From Siphonodentalium dalli (Eukaryota; Mollusca; Scaphopoda; Gadilida; Siphonodentaliidae), in assembly GCA_032622095.1 (NCBI GenBank), contig CP136067.1:120561030-120625029 (forward strand): 64,000 nt of DNA, given 5' to 3'. The position numbers were made by a program, and so were the translations under genes. Below are positions 13,901-28,900 of the stretch, in pieces. Positions within the stretch are counted from its first letter, which is position 1. Each line of letters starts with the position of its first letter. The notes below the pieces were generated by a model. The model saw only the letters and a program-made list of their open reading frames with translations, made no database searches and was not told the origin of the DNA.

Positions 13901-16900
13901 CATGCTATGTCTTTTGAGGACACACCACATCCGTTTGAAATGAGATTCACATTTTCAAACACAAAAAATAGACCGATTTCAAAGCAAACAGCTCTGAAAT
14001 TTTAGGCACTGTATGATGGTATACGCTCTTGGTAATTGGGTATATTAACTGCATGTCGAAAACAGGAGGGACCCTATGGTACGGCGAATGATACAAGTGG
14101 ATGCATTCAACTATAGGTCAGGTCCGCTCTAACAATTCGATATTGCAATTAAGTCCGGGTTGCAAATTCCTGGTTGCAAATTCCCGTATGTCGATGGTGC
14201 CCAACACGGACAGCATATATACGCTATTACAGGAGTAGTTCCCTTATAAATATTATTAGTCATTTTACTAATTCCTTTTAGAAGAATTCGCCAAGTCTTC
14301 AATAACTTACTCACTGGCGTATATTATCTTTGTTTTTATTGTGAATTCAATTATCTCCCTTATCTTGGGACTTTAGTTGGCAAGGATTGCTGCTTGTGAA
14401 GACTACCACTGTGCGGACATCTGCTCTAATATTTCGCGAATGATGACCACCTTATATTCTCATTATTTGATATGAGAACAAGTGTCCTGACTGACCCCGA
14501 GTAACGGTCACTGTTGGCTAGCTAGCAACAGATGCCCTTGCAGTAAGGGCCATTTAGTAAAATAAATACAATATTTGATCAAGGCGTGTAAGCGAGTAGC
14601 CAAATACAAAACATCGGAAACAGTCCATCAGCACACATCCCTTATGGGCAGAAAATCGCCACATTTTACTGTTTACCGAGACTCATCAATCTCACATGTC
14701 ATATCTAAACTGTGTGCGGATATCGGCGGACTATTTTCGGAACGTGAACAATACACATTGTACATTTATTCCACCAATCGACTGACGGACAAGACAATTG
14801 TGTTAACAGTAACAACAGTGGACAAATTGCGGTGCATGTGGTGTCGTCGATCAATCTCAATTGTCACAGATGCATATGTATGTCAACCATGATGTATATA
14901 TATATGTATTCAGATGTATGTCAACCATGATATATATATGTATGTCGCCACTGAATTACTTGTACTGTTTTGCTTGCGAGGTACCCAAGTACCGACATGT
15001 TGTACTCACGTTTCTGAAATTAATATCCTGATGGGCCACTTAATTTTCTCGAACCGTATTCACGCAATTTGAACCTTTTTATAAGATCAACATTTGATTT
15101 TAAATGCCTTGTCACAAGTTGACTACACCATAATATATTGTTTTCTTTACTTGTGCATCATCTTCCGTTGCGAGGAATTAATTTATATCCAGGCACCAAT
15201 ATCGGTCAACATGTGTTCAGTAATACATGTACCAATGCCCTTGATATGGGTACCCATATAAAACGTCACATAACAACCAAGTAAGTTATACTGGCGAACT
15301 GTTTTGATAGCGGGCGGTACCACTCCTCCGTGGTCACTCTGGGGCACCCCCTTGCTCGTGGTCACTCTGGGGGCAAAATCACATTATACATGCACCGGTA
15401 TGCAGCTGCCATGTGTTGTTGTTATACACATGTAGCATCTAGTATGGCCCGAGTTTAGATCAGTAGCCACTTCTTGGAACTTTCATTCATGAGCTATTTT
15501 CAGTATATTATTGTCTTACATTATGATACCGACAATAACGACCGTGAAGATATTGCAGGGTGAGCGGACGTCAACTATCATCATTTGACGTAGGCATTGT
15601 GTACGCGTCGTAACTGTATATAGTAATAGCAATGTAATAGTATGTATACTAATGAAATGTTGGTTAATCTCGTTCATCGCACACGGACATGCATATCGAC
15701 CAACCAAGTCTGCAGATAGTGTGTCTGTCAGTTGCAGAAAGAGGTCGCAAGATGGTGAATTTAGTGACGCTATCCCACACAGCGGGCTAGCATAACCAAA
15801 TTCACCCTCCGGGGACCTCATTCTGCTCAGGCCTCACCTTCTCAAATTAGCATTGTTTTAGTTACTTTTTCCCTTCTCTTCAGTTCCTAGATCCCCTCAT
15901 TTTCAGAAGTTAAATTGCATAACCAAGGCGACAAAACTTCAACTGCGGAACTTCAATCTGATCCTATATATGTCTCCCATAGCAGTTGAGGCCTAAACAG
16001 AATGAGGTCACCAGAGGGTGAATTTGATTACGCTAGCCCGCTGTGCGGGATATCGTCACTAAATTCACCACACGTTGACCTCATTCTGCAAATTACAGAC
16101 ACAATATTTGCAGCCTTGCGACCAACTATTTTCAGAACACCCACAGTACAATACACATCATACAGTGATTTCACACGAACAAAATGCACTGGCAAATCTG
16201 GGCTTTAGAATATATAACAACAATAGCATACTCGGCTAACAAAGTGTCCCTATTCTCTGTAACGTCTTCCAAAAATAATGAATCTCTTGCCACCTGCTGG
16301 TGCGTCGATTTATGCAGCATACAATAACGAATCAAATAAGAATTAGCCAGCCTTGTTCCTCTGTTACATATACTCGTCCAATTCGGAGGAATAGTTGTGT
16401 TAATTAGATGCATTGTCGAAGTCATTACTTGCAACTATAAGTGCTATTGTGATGAGAAATTTCTCTGGCCGAGTTCGATTGAGAATTCGCACGTAACTTT
16501 CCCTGTCTGCTTTTGAATAGGGCTTCTGACTTCTTGACATCTGTTACGGCTACAAGTGTCTGCAATAATAATGGTTAGCTATATGGAATTCAATGGAGCT
16601 TAGTTTACTTTGTTGTACTTCTTAGCTTGGTCTGATGAGCAACATCTTCCATAATGTGGGATACGGATGGAAACCACTATATATAGCACCATATGTATGG
16701 GTGTCCAGCAGTCGTAATACTTCGCTATATGGAATTCAATGTCAGCTTTAGTTTACCTTGTTATACTTCTTGGTCTGGTTTGACGAGCAACAGCTACCAT
16801 GATGTGGGATACGGATGGAAACACTGGCACCATCGGTATGCATGTACAGCAGCCATAATGATTCGCTATGTGGAATTTAATTGCAGCTTATAGCCAGTAC

Positions 16901-19900
16901 TTGATAATGATTTTGTGGGCAACTGCTACCACAATGTAGGACAGGGATAACACCATATACAATATAGGCAGCATGCACAACTGGTGATGATGCATTCTTT
17001 TCCACGTGCAAGGGAAGCATGCACGACGACGACAATATATTATCTGCTTCTGCAAATGTTAAAACGGCGTTGCAGAATCACAACATCACACTTTTACGTG
17101 GCCACAATTAGTTATTTCGAAAAACTACCTAATTATTTATGAACAGCGGAGTATTGGTTCAGCACCCCAGTCCAGTGAAGTATAGTGACAAGAGTAATGT
17201 GTTGTGGACCAAACTAAAAAAACCAATGCAGAATACAGGCCAATATATGAACAGTCTAATCAAATTAAAAATACCATGCATGACAGCGGCCTTACTGGAT
17301 GGCTATATTGACTCGTTATATACTCATTAACTCTTGAAAACTGACATATACTTGAAAAGATTAATCAATTGTATATATGCATTTAGAATTAATTTTGAGC
17401 CCGTCCAGATGGAGATCCAAGTTTTTATTTCAAGATTGTCGATTCACTAAAGAATTTCCGATTTACGATAATCCTCTACCATAAACCAAGGCCAATGCAA
17501 CATCATCTCGTCTTAACAATTGATCGTATATCCACACAAATTGATATCATTCGGAGCGCAGTGTGGTGTGTATATCGGGAGGGTAATTGGTAGGATTCGA
17601 TTCCCCATCACGGACGAACCACGATATTCCCCTATCTATACTTAAAGTCGATTTATGGCGTTTCGGATAATTGAGACGCCGGGCCGTTGACGTTATTTGA
17701 CGCCAATCATTTAAACAATTTCTCAGAATGGCAGAATCAAAAGCATACTGCAATTCACGGGATAGACAGTAATTCACGGGATAGGCGGGATGCTTATTTA
17801 TAGAAATAGAACACTTCACATTCCCAAATGGGTAAGTTAGGGTAAAGATGAACTTAAGCTTATATATTTCATCAGAGGGTTGTGGGAATTGAATTACATT
17901 GAAGTATAATGTATGAACCAATAACAGTTTGGCAATACGATGATTATATCAAGAGGAACTCAACTACGCTATTTATGGGGGGCATGGACGCCAGGGATGT
18001 GGCGGCAGATGCATGTAGATGGGTCTGTCTCACAAATACCGGACACAATTTAGAATGTTGGAAAGTTGAAGCTATAACTGGAAGATCTGTTGAAATTACT
18101 CTGATATTTCAATTAACCAATCAATATTTAGTGTTTATATTACATTTTATTGTATTTTAGTGTTAAATTCTCTACAACTTCTAATCAAGTTGGAGGGGCA
18201 GCTTGCCTACAACTGTAAAATATCAAAATATTAATTGGGGTATTGGGTTGAAATCTTGCACAAAAACCACCCTGGCATGGCAGTTCTAAATTCTAACCCA
18301 TGCACAATTGGTGTCGACATGTAATTTGGAAGAGTTGGGAATCTCGTCTGCGTTTGCAGTTGGACATGTATTGGTGGGCACACCACGGATATTCAGCATA
18401 ACGAAGATCACGTTTCTGTCCTGCGGCTTACATCAACCTGTCATTCGCCTGCTCATTTTCCGTGGTGAAAACGACCCTTACCACGTACTGGTATCGCTAA
18501 ATTTGGTGACCTATAGATATAGTGGCTGAGTCTATAATCATAGTTCAGACGTATATTGACAACTTATGGCCACTACATCATTATTTTCATTGTGTCCCGT
18601 AGTGCGCACATTCTGCTCAATCGTATAGACTCAATAAACTTGAGGGGCAGAAATGCAATTAATGCTTACAATGACACAGCACTGGGCTATCACATCGGAT
18701 TGAAACCTCCACATGCACATATCATAATGCATAGAAATCACCACATGCATATATCGGCCAACATTGAACTCACACTATGCCCATATCACATTGAACAATG
18801 AAACAACGAGAAGTCAAACTGTGATTGCAGTCAGAGAAAGTTAGAAATGTCATACGCGTTCACACCTCCAACAGAGGGCGCTTGTAAGGAACAATAACTC
18901 TTTTGCCAGCTGCACATCGGCGGCGTCTGCGATGTGGCTGTTAAACTGACCAACAGTAGAAATGCAGAAACGTCTTGACTAAGAGATAAATAAACATTAT
19001 ATGGAGAGGATGCACCAAGCAGATGTCTGGCGTTCCCGTCCGTATTGATCTGTTATTGAATTGTCCCCCTTGTTTACATTCCACAGCGACTGCGCACCGC
19101 CTTAAGTAAACTTACACGTGTCATCCATATTATGGCCCTGGAACTCAAAGGTATGGAACAAATATTGTTAGTTGTGATTTTATTACACACTTGTTCCTAG
19201 AATTACAGTGTTCCTGCTGTGAGATATTTATAAATCTATGCCCCACGTGTTCCATACGCATTCCGTCGACGTCACGCGACGTACATGGCGTTCGCCTCAA
19301 CCATGAAACTGGAACTATAAAATGAAAGCATGATGACATAAAATAAGCTCTGTATGTGCCCGAATAAACCTTGTAAGTTGGTTTTTTAATTCACGGATTT
19401 TAGAACGACACGTGTGTTAATGGGTTTGTCGAGACAACACTTGTGCCATCGTGGAAGGTTAGAACTTGAGGCTGTTTATTTCGTTCGATCCTTCCGCACT
19501 GGCACTGGTGCCGTACCAACAAACCCGTTATACCACACTCGTGTCTGACTTCATGACAACAAACGTGGATCTTGCACAACTGAACACGTTGTTGAGACAT
19601 AATGCACATACCATAGTTTGGTATCGGATTCTTTGATTTGTGTATACTGTACATGAACATGAAAACAAAAATCTCCAATAGACATTTTACGTTCAAGACC
19701 ATGTTGGGCTAACATATTCTCGTGCAAAAAGGTTCATATTGAACCTAAATGTTTACGTAGGTTCGTGTTGGATTTATTTGATTCTGAAATTAGCCTATAG
19801 TGAACTTATTAACCGTTATCCCGTTGAATGACGCGGGACATATTGAAAACACATTACCGAAGGCAAATATGATTGTCTGGACCATATTGCTCAAATATTG

Positions 19901-22900
19901 GTGTCATATTTGACTTATTTCGTTTAAAAATACGTTCATAATGAACCTATTTCGACATCCAATAGGTTCATAATGAGCTTATATGGTTCAGGAGAACATT
20001 CTGATTGCATGGGCATATAGTTTGGTATACATATACAGTAATGCTCTAAATAGTCGACTCCTTAACCACAGCAGAATTATGGGTAACTTTTCAGGATTTA
20101 GTCGGGGCGAAAGCTTTCCGATGAATGGCAACAAGCCATATTTCCGACTAAATCCTGAAAAGTTACCCATAATTCTGCTGTGGTTAATGAGTCGATTATT
20201 TTGGGCATTAATGTACGTCTTGGCTTACCACTTTATAGGCGCTGTCCTAGGCATACTTATAACATTCGGATTGGACCGGGGCACCAAAACGAACACACTC
20301 TCAAAATAGAATGGATGTAGAACAACGGTGTTGACACAATCTTTTCATACAGGCTCCACTCTTGTAATTTGTCTCGTCCCGTGAGTAATCGGTCTGGATA
20401 GTAATGGTGCTTTAAGTGGATTCGCATTGAGCCGGTAGCGCTGTAGACAAATTATCACAGAGAAACACACGACCTTTCGGCAAGTGGGAATTATCGGTCG
20501 TAATTTATTTACCCAAGACGTGGTGTTGCCAGAAAGACAACTATTTGCGGATCGGCTGATTACTGGTGTTACCTGGGGAAGGCTCGGTTCTAATTATCAC
20601 TAAAATCAATCTGATGAGGGACAGGTATCGTCAGAGGGTGCGGAAGGCATGCAGGTGCAAACCACGTGTTATTGTTGGACATTGAAATTCGCAGAATGTA
20701 ATAACACGTTGAGCCTAATTAAATTACGTTGGTGTTGTTTGTCGTTTCCGCTATACATCGTGTTCCTTGTTGCGTGTCTTCCCTTCAACAGTAAGTGGTT
20801 ACAAGAAAACCATAGTCAGAAATGGTAACGCCCCCAAGATCATATTATTAGCCATAAATATAAATTATAATATGAAATATATTGGTTACATGAATGCACC
20901 GCCTCAGAATTCCGTTAAAACAACTAATCCTTCAAATTATTACAAAAAACTACGGCTTATTACTGCAGGCATTTCATTCACCAAACCAGAAAGCTTCTAA
21001 ATGCGGATAAAAAATTGTGTTCCCGCCATAAAATCTTCAAACGTCGCCTCTCCAAGAAAAGAAAATTTCAGTCGAATGTTTACTCATTCCACAAAATGAA
21101 GCTCTTTCGTCTGAACGGGAAATCTTTCCTGATGCAGCAATGGTTCAAATTTGTTGGGGATACATGTATATCGATAGGGACGACAATATATTTATACAAT
21201 CCAGTATATCTTAATCATCTAATTTATTAATAAATCTGCCAGAGTGTATAGCAGCAAAAACAAACTGCACTACTGCCCACTCATCATAATGACGCTTGTC
21301 CCTTGGGTTTTCCAGGCTCATTTTTTTTATATATAACTCCTGGATTCAGAATGTCTTCACGCACTATATTTTACTCTCCCATTGACCCTTGTTTCCGTAC
21401 ATGCGTCGTTGGTATTTCCACACATCACCTGTTGTAACCTGTATGGACGCTGACAGACTGTTTACTCACCTTCCACGCAGATAATTGGAAGATCCGGTCA
21501 TTAAGCATTGAGAACGTGAAGCAATTCAAGCAACATCTCCTGTGATTTGTGCCCGCGTCAGTGTCGATTCCGGTGAATAATTGATATAGTGTATGTTTGA
21601 TAGTGCTATCTCTGGGGCATTGTCTGTTGTTCCGATGATTGAAATATCGCTTTAATTTAGTTTCCACTCGGCGCCTGTGTGATCACGAAGGAACCGCCGT
21701 ATACAGCATTTGACTCAACACTGACATATCAAACGCCAAGTGAGGCAAAGCAGAATATATCATATATACTGTGGAATCTCTATGGATACGTGTTCTGTCC
21801 CGTTTGGTCCCGAGCCACTCCCGAAGATCATGTCAGGACACTCGTGATAGCACAAGCAACAACACGTTACTTATTGTTGGCATCGCACCCTTCTCATTCC
21901 ATTATGCAGACTGAGACAGAACAATTATCAACACTCATGTTTGCGATGTTCGCTTCCATGATTAGTGATACTGACACAATATAATATCACAGCAAAGTTT
22001 CCCAATGAGATAAGATAAGATAAGATAAGATAAGATTTAATCGTTATATGAAACCACAATGGTACATAACGCTTTACACAAATCATGACAAGACAAGCGT
22101 ACAAGTAAATAACAACATAAGAAAAAAATATATAACAATAGCTACCTGTCACTGTGGTTATCGTTAATCAAGTGGCGGACTGGTGCACACTATTGGAATG
22201 AGATGAATGAATGAACTTATTCCAAAGCCACATCATATTTGAAACAAGCAAAACATATATACACTATATACATAACGATTAACAGACAGAGTGGGTGGTG
22301 CATACATATATACGGTATAAAGGTGCATACATTCAAATATATATCTGGCAACCAAAAAGAAGATGATATATAGGTACATGTATACTACTGCGCGTGCACT
22401 TCTTATGTCCGATGTCCTTATATTATGCCTTTATATATGTGTGTGTCCATAAAGTGTCTTAAACTTGGCTCTTTGGAATGCGATATTTAGGAAAAGACTT
22501 AATCGTTGTAACACGCTCACATTTTGTATAGAAATAAGCCCGTGATATTTTTCGCATATTAGAACAAATGCATGGTATTCGTCGCAAATATTGGCAGTAC
22601 AAAATTTACATTTTAGATTTAGAGTTTAGATATACATAATGGTACATATACATGTACGCGATCTATAACTATACACCTCTGAGCTCGGTCCTAAAAAAAG
22701 AGATTGACTGCCGGCATGTGTATATATATATGAGTTGATGTTTTGTACGGGATATTGGGATTAAAGTTAATTTATTTGGGTTGGAGAGACGTCTATTCCA
22801 CTATTCATGCACAAGTAATGACACCAGCTTCTGATATCTATTTAATCGAAGAAATTGTCCCCGCTTCACGCTGTGAACGGGAAATATCATACCACATTAT

Positions 22901-25900
22901 ACGTAGAAATTTGAATCATTGGAGAAAACTTCATTAAAACTGACTATTGGAAGCACCGACCAATATTGCTTGTGCATCATTAGCTTTGGACATTAGCGGT
23001 CGATTGTTATGGAAAACTAACAAAATAAATCATTACTTCCAATATCAATTCACACGTGCTGTGATCTTTATGGGGATATTAAATTCATAATTCCGTTCTC
23101 TTAGATTTATTAGTTTACAAAATTATCATAAAAAGCAATTTGGTTGGCGTTATGACGACACGGTTTTGAGCCTTCGTTCTAATTTCGGACACAAAATATT
23201 ACTTCCAGTGACCCGTTACACATTTATTTGAAAATATTAGTTTTTTTTCTTCTTGTCTGTTTGTTCACGATTTAATGAATGGCAATTTCATTTTTGTCAA
23301 ACCAATTCTGACGTTAGCCTCGATGTATCGACGAAACATCTGGCTCTGTGCATGTATCACGTGATTGCGAATCCTGCAATAACCTACAAAATATTGATTC
23401 CCCTCCTTAACTGACTTTTGCACCAAGAAATGACACTTCATATTTGTTTTGTTTTGAAGTGGTTTGTTTCATTCTGTTTTATATAATAAAACATAGAACA
23501 TAAACACAAATGAAGTTTAATGGTTTGATGCAATTTAAATTTAACCTTGGCATGTGACCAAAATTTATGTACGTATATATGCCTACTCATACTCCTATCA
23601 ACCTTAGGTTGATTATTCGCTCAATCAGGATTAATGTATAAAAATAAAAACATATAATTATTGTCATAAGTGAGCAATTTCATGCAATTTAGTTGAAAAC
23701 AAGCCATGTTATGGAATGGAATACATATTTGACATACGCGGTCTGCAACCAGTCTGCATTTTCTAAACATCCCGTCTCTCTACTTTCAGCTTCAAGGCCA
23801 GACAATTCTCAGATCTTGACGTATATGTTGGAGAATATATAGACATCGTTTGTCCCCACTACACAGTAGACACCCCGCCCATCGAATGGGAGTACTACGT
23901 TGTATATCTGGTGAGTATTATATATATGCACACGATAGCAAATTTGTCCGGCAATTTTACATGATTTTTCATTTGGAGTTCGTATAGAGTATACATTCCA
24001 TGTAGATCATGTGACGAATCTCTACTCTGGCTAACGCCCGTAGCGATCATATTCTACCAATATAAAGTCTTGGAACTTTTTGAAGTTTTGACAGGACACC
24101 TTATAAAGTCGAAACAATAACTCGGGGAATATCTTTCTCAGTTATATTATCTGTTCCTTAATTAATAATGTAATTCACTGTCGGTTACAGTCCCAACTCG
24201 AAATTGCATGCTTTTTTGTGACTTCTGCATGTGATCCATCGCTATAAACATTGAATTAATTACCCAGCAAAAAATCCACAGTTGTAAGCGACCCCAACAA
24301 TATTGCTCACAAAGTCACTTAAATTGTGAAATTTCGATTTGGGACCTTCACATATACAGTGAAGTACATTACCAAATAACATATATAGTAACTATAAGGA
24401 ATATATTCCCCGCGTTATTTTTCGACTTTATAATGTTCCCTGTCAAAACTTCAAAAAGTTCCAAGACTTTGTACTGGTGGAATACGATCTCTATATATAT
24501 ATACGGGCGTTAACCATCGTAGAGTTTCGTGTCATGATTTACGTTCCACGATTACTCGTATATGTGCGCACGCCGCGGGAGTGCATGGCTCATTATTCAT
24601 GAATGTATAGATCCAAAAACATTCACCAATTTCACATTTCCTACTCTATTCGGTCGGCAGAAACACGTCCTTCAAGAAACTGCTTGTGTGAATCATTTTT
24701 CTCTTGTTGGTGGCATCAATTAGATTCAAGGAAAGCCATTTCGCGACCTAGCCATGCAGGGTTATTTTCATATATATCATTGGAGGGGGATCCCTACCGA
24801 GAGGGCTTTCAACGATATAAGAGTTGTACTCTCGTGTCTATTCAGCAGCCCTCAATAGAATAATGGTGTCTTTTGTAGGAGAATTTAAGTCACCAGTTTG
24901 TATCATTGATTTCCGATGTAAAGTCGCGCCCCTTTACAATCCCCCACAACGACCCAGGATTATTTAATGATTTATACGTAACGCGCTTTCCCATTCTACT
25001 AATTTGAATTATTGGGCCTTATACATTGCAGTGTATACCTCTCCGCATGACAGGAAAGCCTGTGTGATTCATTTATCTTAGTTTATAGCATTGATTTGAT
25101 TGATTCAGCTTCAATAATTCCAAGAGATCAGCTGAAATACCCCACATTAATTGCCTATACGCGTGTCTGTTTCTTGTGGATATCACAGGTCACTGTCATT
25201 GTCTATTTATGTATGTATGTTTGCAAGCACAATTTTGAGTCATCGAAAATTGCTATGGATCTAGTTTTTCTGACTAAAATTTGCAGTGACAAAGAAGTGA
25301 TCAATTAATTTGCATATATCCACGAAAAGCCATCATGTGTGTCAAACATTAAATTTTTTTTATTTTGTGAAATATTTTAATACTGTTGCAAATCGACTAT
25401 ATTCAAGATGGCTATTCACATCGTTTTGCAAACACCAGCGCAGCCATTATTAAAGTTTAAAAAAAATATTTACAGTAATGCCCTAAGTAATCGACCTCTT
25501 AACCACAGCATAATTATGGGTAACTTTTCAGGATTTAGTCGGAAATATGGCTTGTTGCCATTCATCGGAAAGCTCTCCCGATAGCTTTCCGATGAATGGC
25601 AACAAGCCATATATCCGACTAAATCCTGAAAAGTTACCCATAATTCTGCTGTGTTTAAGAAGTCGATTACTTAGAGCATTACTGTATGTTCTTGAATGCT
25701 TCATACAGACACTGGATTGTTCTCAAAACGCTCGGATTAGCCAAACACCGCGAAAATGACAACCTTAGAGAAATAACTGTATTTATTCGTAACGGCTCCA
25801 GTTTGCCCTACCAGCATCATAGCAATTTAGCATGATCCCCAACACCATGGCAGAGTAGCAGACTATAGCAGGACCACTTGACCTGGGGGGGGGGGTGACG

Positions 25901-28900
25901 AAGCCAGACTGTGGGTATAGTATATGCCCTGTCTGATCCTCTGAATTTTATTTCAGGTATCGAAGCCAGAGTTTGATACATGTACTGTATATAGTCCCCA
26001 CAATGTATCGATGATTGTGAACTGTTCGTCGCCGACTGATATTCCACAGTTGAAGGCCACCATGTTGTTTATGGAATTCCAGGGTATACCCGGAATGCCC
26101 GACTTCAAACCCGGGTTCAGTTACTATCTCACAAGTAAGTATATATAATAACAAAAATATCATATTAAATATAATTATATGGAAATAACCTTTACTTCAC
26201 ATGCAGCATGTGAACAACTTGTCAACTCAGAAAATGTATTCAGTAAAGAATGGGCCGAAAATATACCAATAGACATAACTTACTTCATGTAGAATTGGTC
26301 GCTACAGATTTATTGCTCTCTATTCAGTAAGCATGCATGCATTGTCTGGGGTGAAGGAGAAGATCTCTCGATCTTTTCGACCATCCTGCATGGGCGCGAA
26401 GCGCCCTGCTACAACTTCATGCATGCATTGTCGAAAACTATACCTGTCTACATGAAGGAGAAGTCTTACATTCGGGGATTTTCTTAGATATCTAATCAAT
26501 GTTCTGTATACACGACTGTACACATCAAACTAACTTGATATTATGATATATTTTCAAGCGAATAAATATCAGGAATTATGCAAGTTGGAATACAAATCCG
26601 GTTATACCACTGAGTTATTCCATTATATATATATATACCATCTATAACCGACCATGCACGGCTGCACCATGAACAAGTCTCAGCACAGAATGTCCAGAAA
26701 AATTACAGCACATACTTCATGTATAGATCATGTCGACTCAATGCAGACATGAACGTAAATCTATATCAACGCTGATGCAGACTTACAGCACAATATTCAG
26801 TATTCAGTGTCGAAAGATATACGTTTCTACGCGGAGGAGAAGTAACTCCTGAATCTCCTCACAGTAGAAATACAGAAGAAACACCTGTATTTCGCTTTTT
26901 AAAACATAAAATCCTGAACCCGTAAATAGGGGATCACCCATATTCCGATGTGCTTCTCCAGATATTCCTATCACTTTAGAGCAAGCTCGAAACAGCTCTC
27001 CTGTTGGCTCTGAACAGCGAATTCATCTTATTACCGGCACAAAAATCAAGCTTGTTAGCGCTTCATTATGACGGGCTTAGAACCTCAATCGGCGGGGATT
27101 ACGCGTAAAGCCCAGGAACGTGACGAGAATCCAAATGGAGTACACCCGCGTTGAAATATGACGCCACAGCATACAGGGATCTGTTCAAGCGTTCAGGTCG
27201 GAATCCCGCTGGGTTTATTCAGGACCGTTCCTTTCTCTAGATCAGATCACGCAGATGAATAGCAATCGAGCGAATATTGCTCTTTTAAGACCGTCCGTAA
27301 TGGCTTTTTGTATCTGATCTAACGTTACATGATCGGATCAGATTGTGGAGAGTGGCGTGTTGCGATCAATGCATGGGGTTTGATCTGTGCAGTTCCAGTG
27401 GAGTTCGGCCTATATAGATTAATAGGTCATATCGCAATCCAACAGCAGAGCATTATAACTCAAAGCGAAATCTTGCGTCAAAATTCTCCTTCAAATTTGA
27501 CAAAATCGATGCCAAGTTAATGCATTGTGTCAAAATTGAGTATTTCGCGTCAAGCCCTTCTTCTGCTGTGTGGTTCTTCATAAGAAACTTCAATTGACTG
27601 AATCGGGAATTCAATGAATAAATTCGTTCCTATCATTACTTTTGACTAACTGTTATTATGCTCTCATTCTTGTCACGTTCTTCTTGCGAATTATTTCAAA
27701 ATATATTCAGCGACCTTCACAAAATGTGAAAACATGTTGAATTATTATTGAGTTATCAGATTTTCGAATATCGTGTATGATCTGATGAGTTAACACTATA
27801 TACAACCAATGACGAGTTGAGCGGGCAGATTTTATTGCTGAATTGGCAACTGTGTAGCCCTGTTTTGCATCAAGCTATTCTAACTTGCTTAATTCAGCAA
27901 GCTCAAGAGGCGAGCTGCATCGTGTAATACCATGCCATTTCATAAAGCTCAGCACTTATTATTACCCATTGAGCAAGCTGTAGGGAAAGGAACCCGGCCG
28001 TTTTTTGCATTCAGCAAGGATCCCCCAATAATGTCAAGTAGCAGTTAAATAACATAATTCCTCCTGATATCTGATAAAAGATACATGTGTAGTCCACAAT
28101 ATTGGAGTCTAGTTAGTAAATATAACCACAGACCAGTTAATTATAATGGACAGTCTGTGAAAGATTTCATGATAAAACAGTGCTTTTAAAAGCTTGCTGG
28201 ATGGTGTAATGTGAACATCCAGCATAACCCCATGTGGTTACCATTTGGAGCTGAATTAAGCAAAGCTTAATCGTGTAATTGCATGCACCTTAACGAAGTT
28301 AGCATCTTCGAGAGAAACTTTAATTGCATGAAACGAGCATTCAAAGATTAAATAAATTCTTATCATTGCTCTCGACTATATAGTCGCTCAAATGCTACAA
28401 ATTCTGCTCGCGTTCGTCGTCACTGCTTCTAAAACACCAGGCAAGTAATATACCGTTCCAAGAGTTTTGCATTGATATATTATCAGTTTTATTAAAGAGG
28501 AATAAGATAACGCCAGTGTGTTACATTATACATAAAGGTACACGAACCACACTTCTAATTGTCAATTGAGATTGAGAAAAATATTCTATAAAGAAATCCA
28601 CGATTTTAGTATGGAACCTAGGACGGGCTTCGTCGGAGATCGTCCCAAAGAAAGAGAAAATTAAATATGCAATCAACATCTCCGGGAATTCACAATTCTC
28701 GCTATCAACAGTCAAGTCTCATAGAAACAATCGAGTTTGGGACTATTAATAAAATCTTCACGCACTCGCCTCGGACCGGGACGCCCCTAATCAGTGGTCG
28801 CTTATGTGGAATTCTTGCTAGCTGTAGATTGGAACCATTATAATCAGTAGCCTGGACCACCGTCTTAACAGCTTCCAGAATGACGGATTATAGCTGTGAC

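Larger units (their letters stand above)
1957..23789 (+). other. Ephrin intron 1 (21.8 kb)
   Basis: Bounded by GTAAGT at 1957 and a CTTTCAG acceptor at 23787-23789; phase 2. It is a repeat reservoir: two copies of a 378-bp dispersed element, TTAA- and TA-flanked palindromic MITEs, tandem duplications and a LINE 3' end, all listed separately. I found no second gene inside. A very large first intron is common for developmental ligands and often carries regulatory elements, which is inference here. Confidence 0.85.

Noticed and set aside
13504-13962. 152-codon open frame on the minus strand in ephrin intron 1
   Set aside because: No recognised domain, signal or splice sites, and an overlapping + strand frame exists. 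Could be chance at this length in 64 kb; kept only as a note.
16634-16680. CTGATGAG...GGAAAC resembling a hammerhead ribozyme core
   Set aside because: The bases after CTGATGA and before GAAA do not form stem II, and the flanking stems are absent. It is part of a ~145-bp tandem repeat.
17585-17612. GATTCGATTCCCC resembling a tRNA B box
   Set aside because: No matching A box, acceptor stem or anticodon arm upstream on either strand.
22007-22036. (GATAA)5 as GATA-factor binding cluster
   Set aside because: Better explained as the microsatellite tail of a LINE 3' end on the minus strand.
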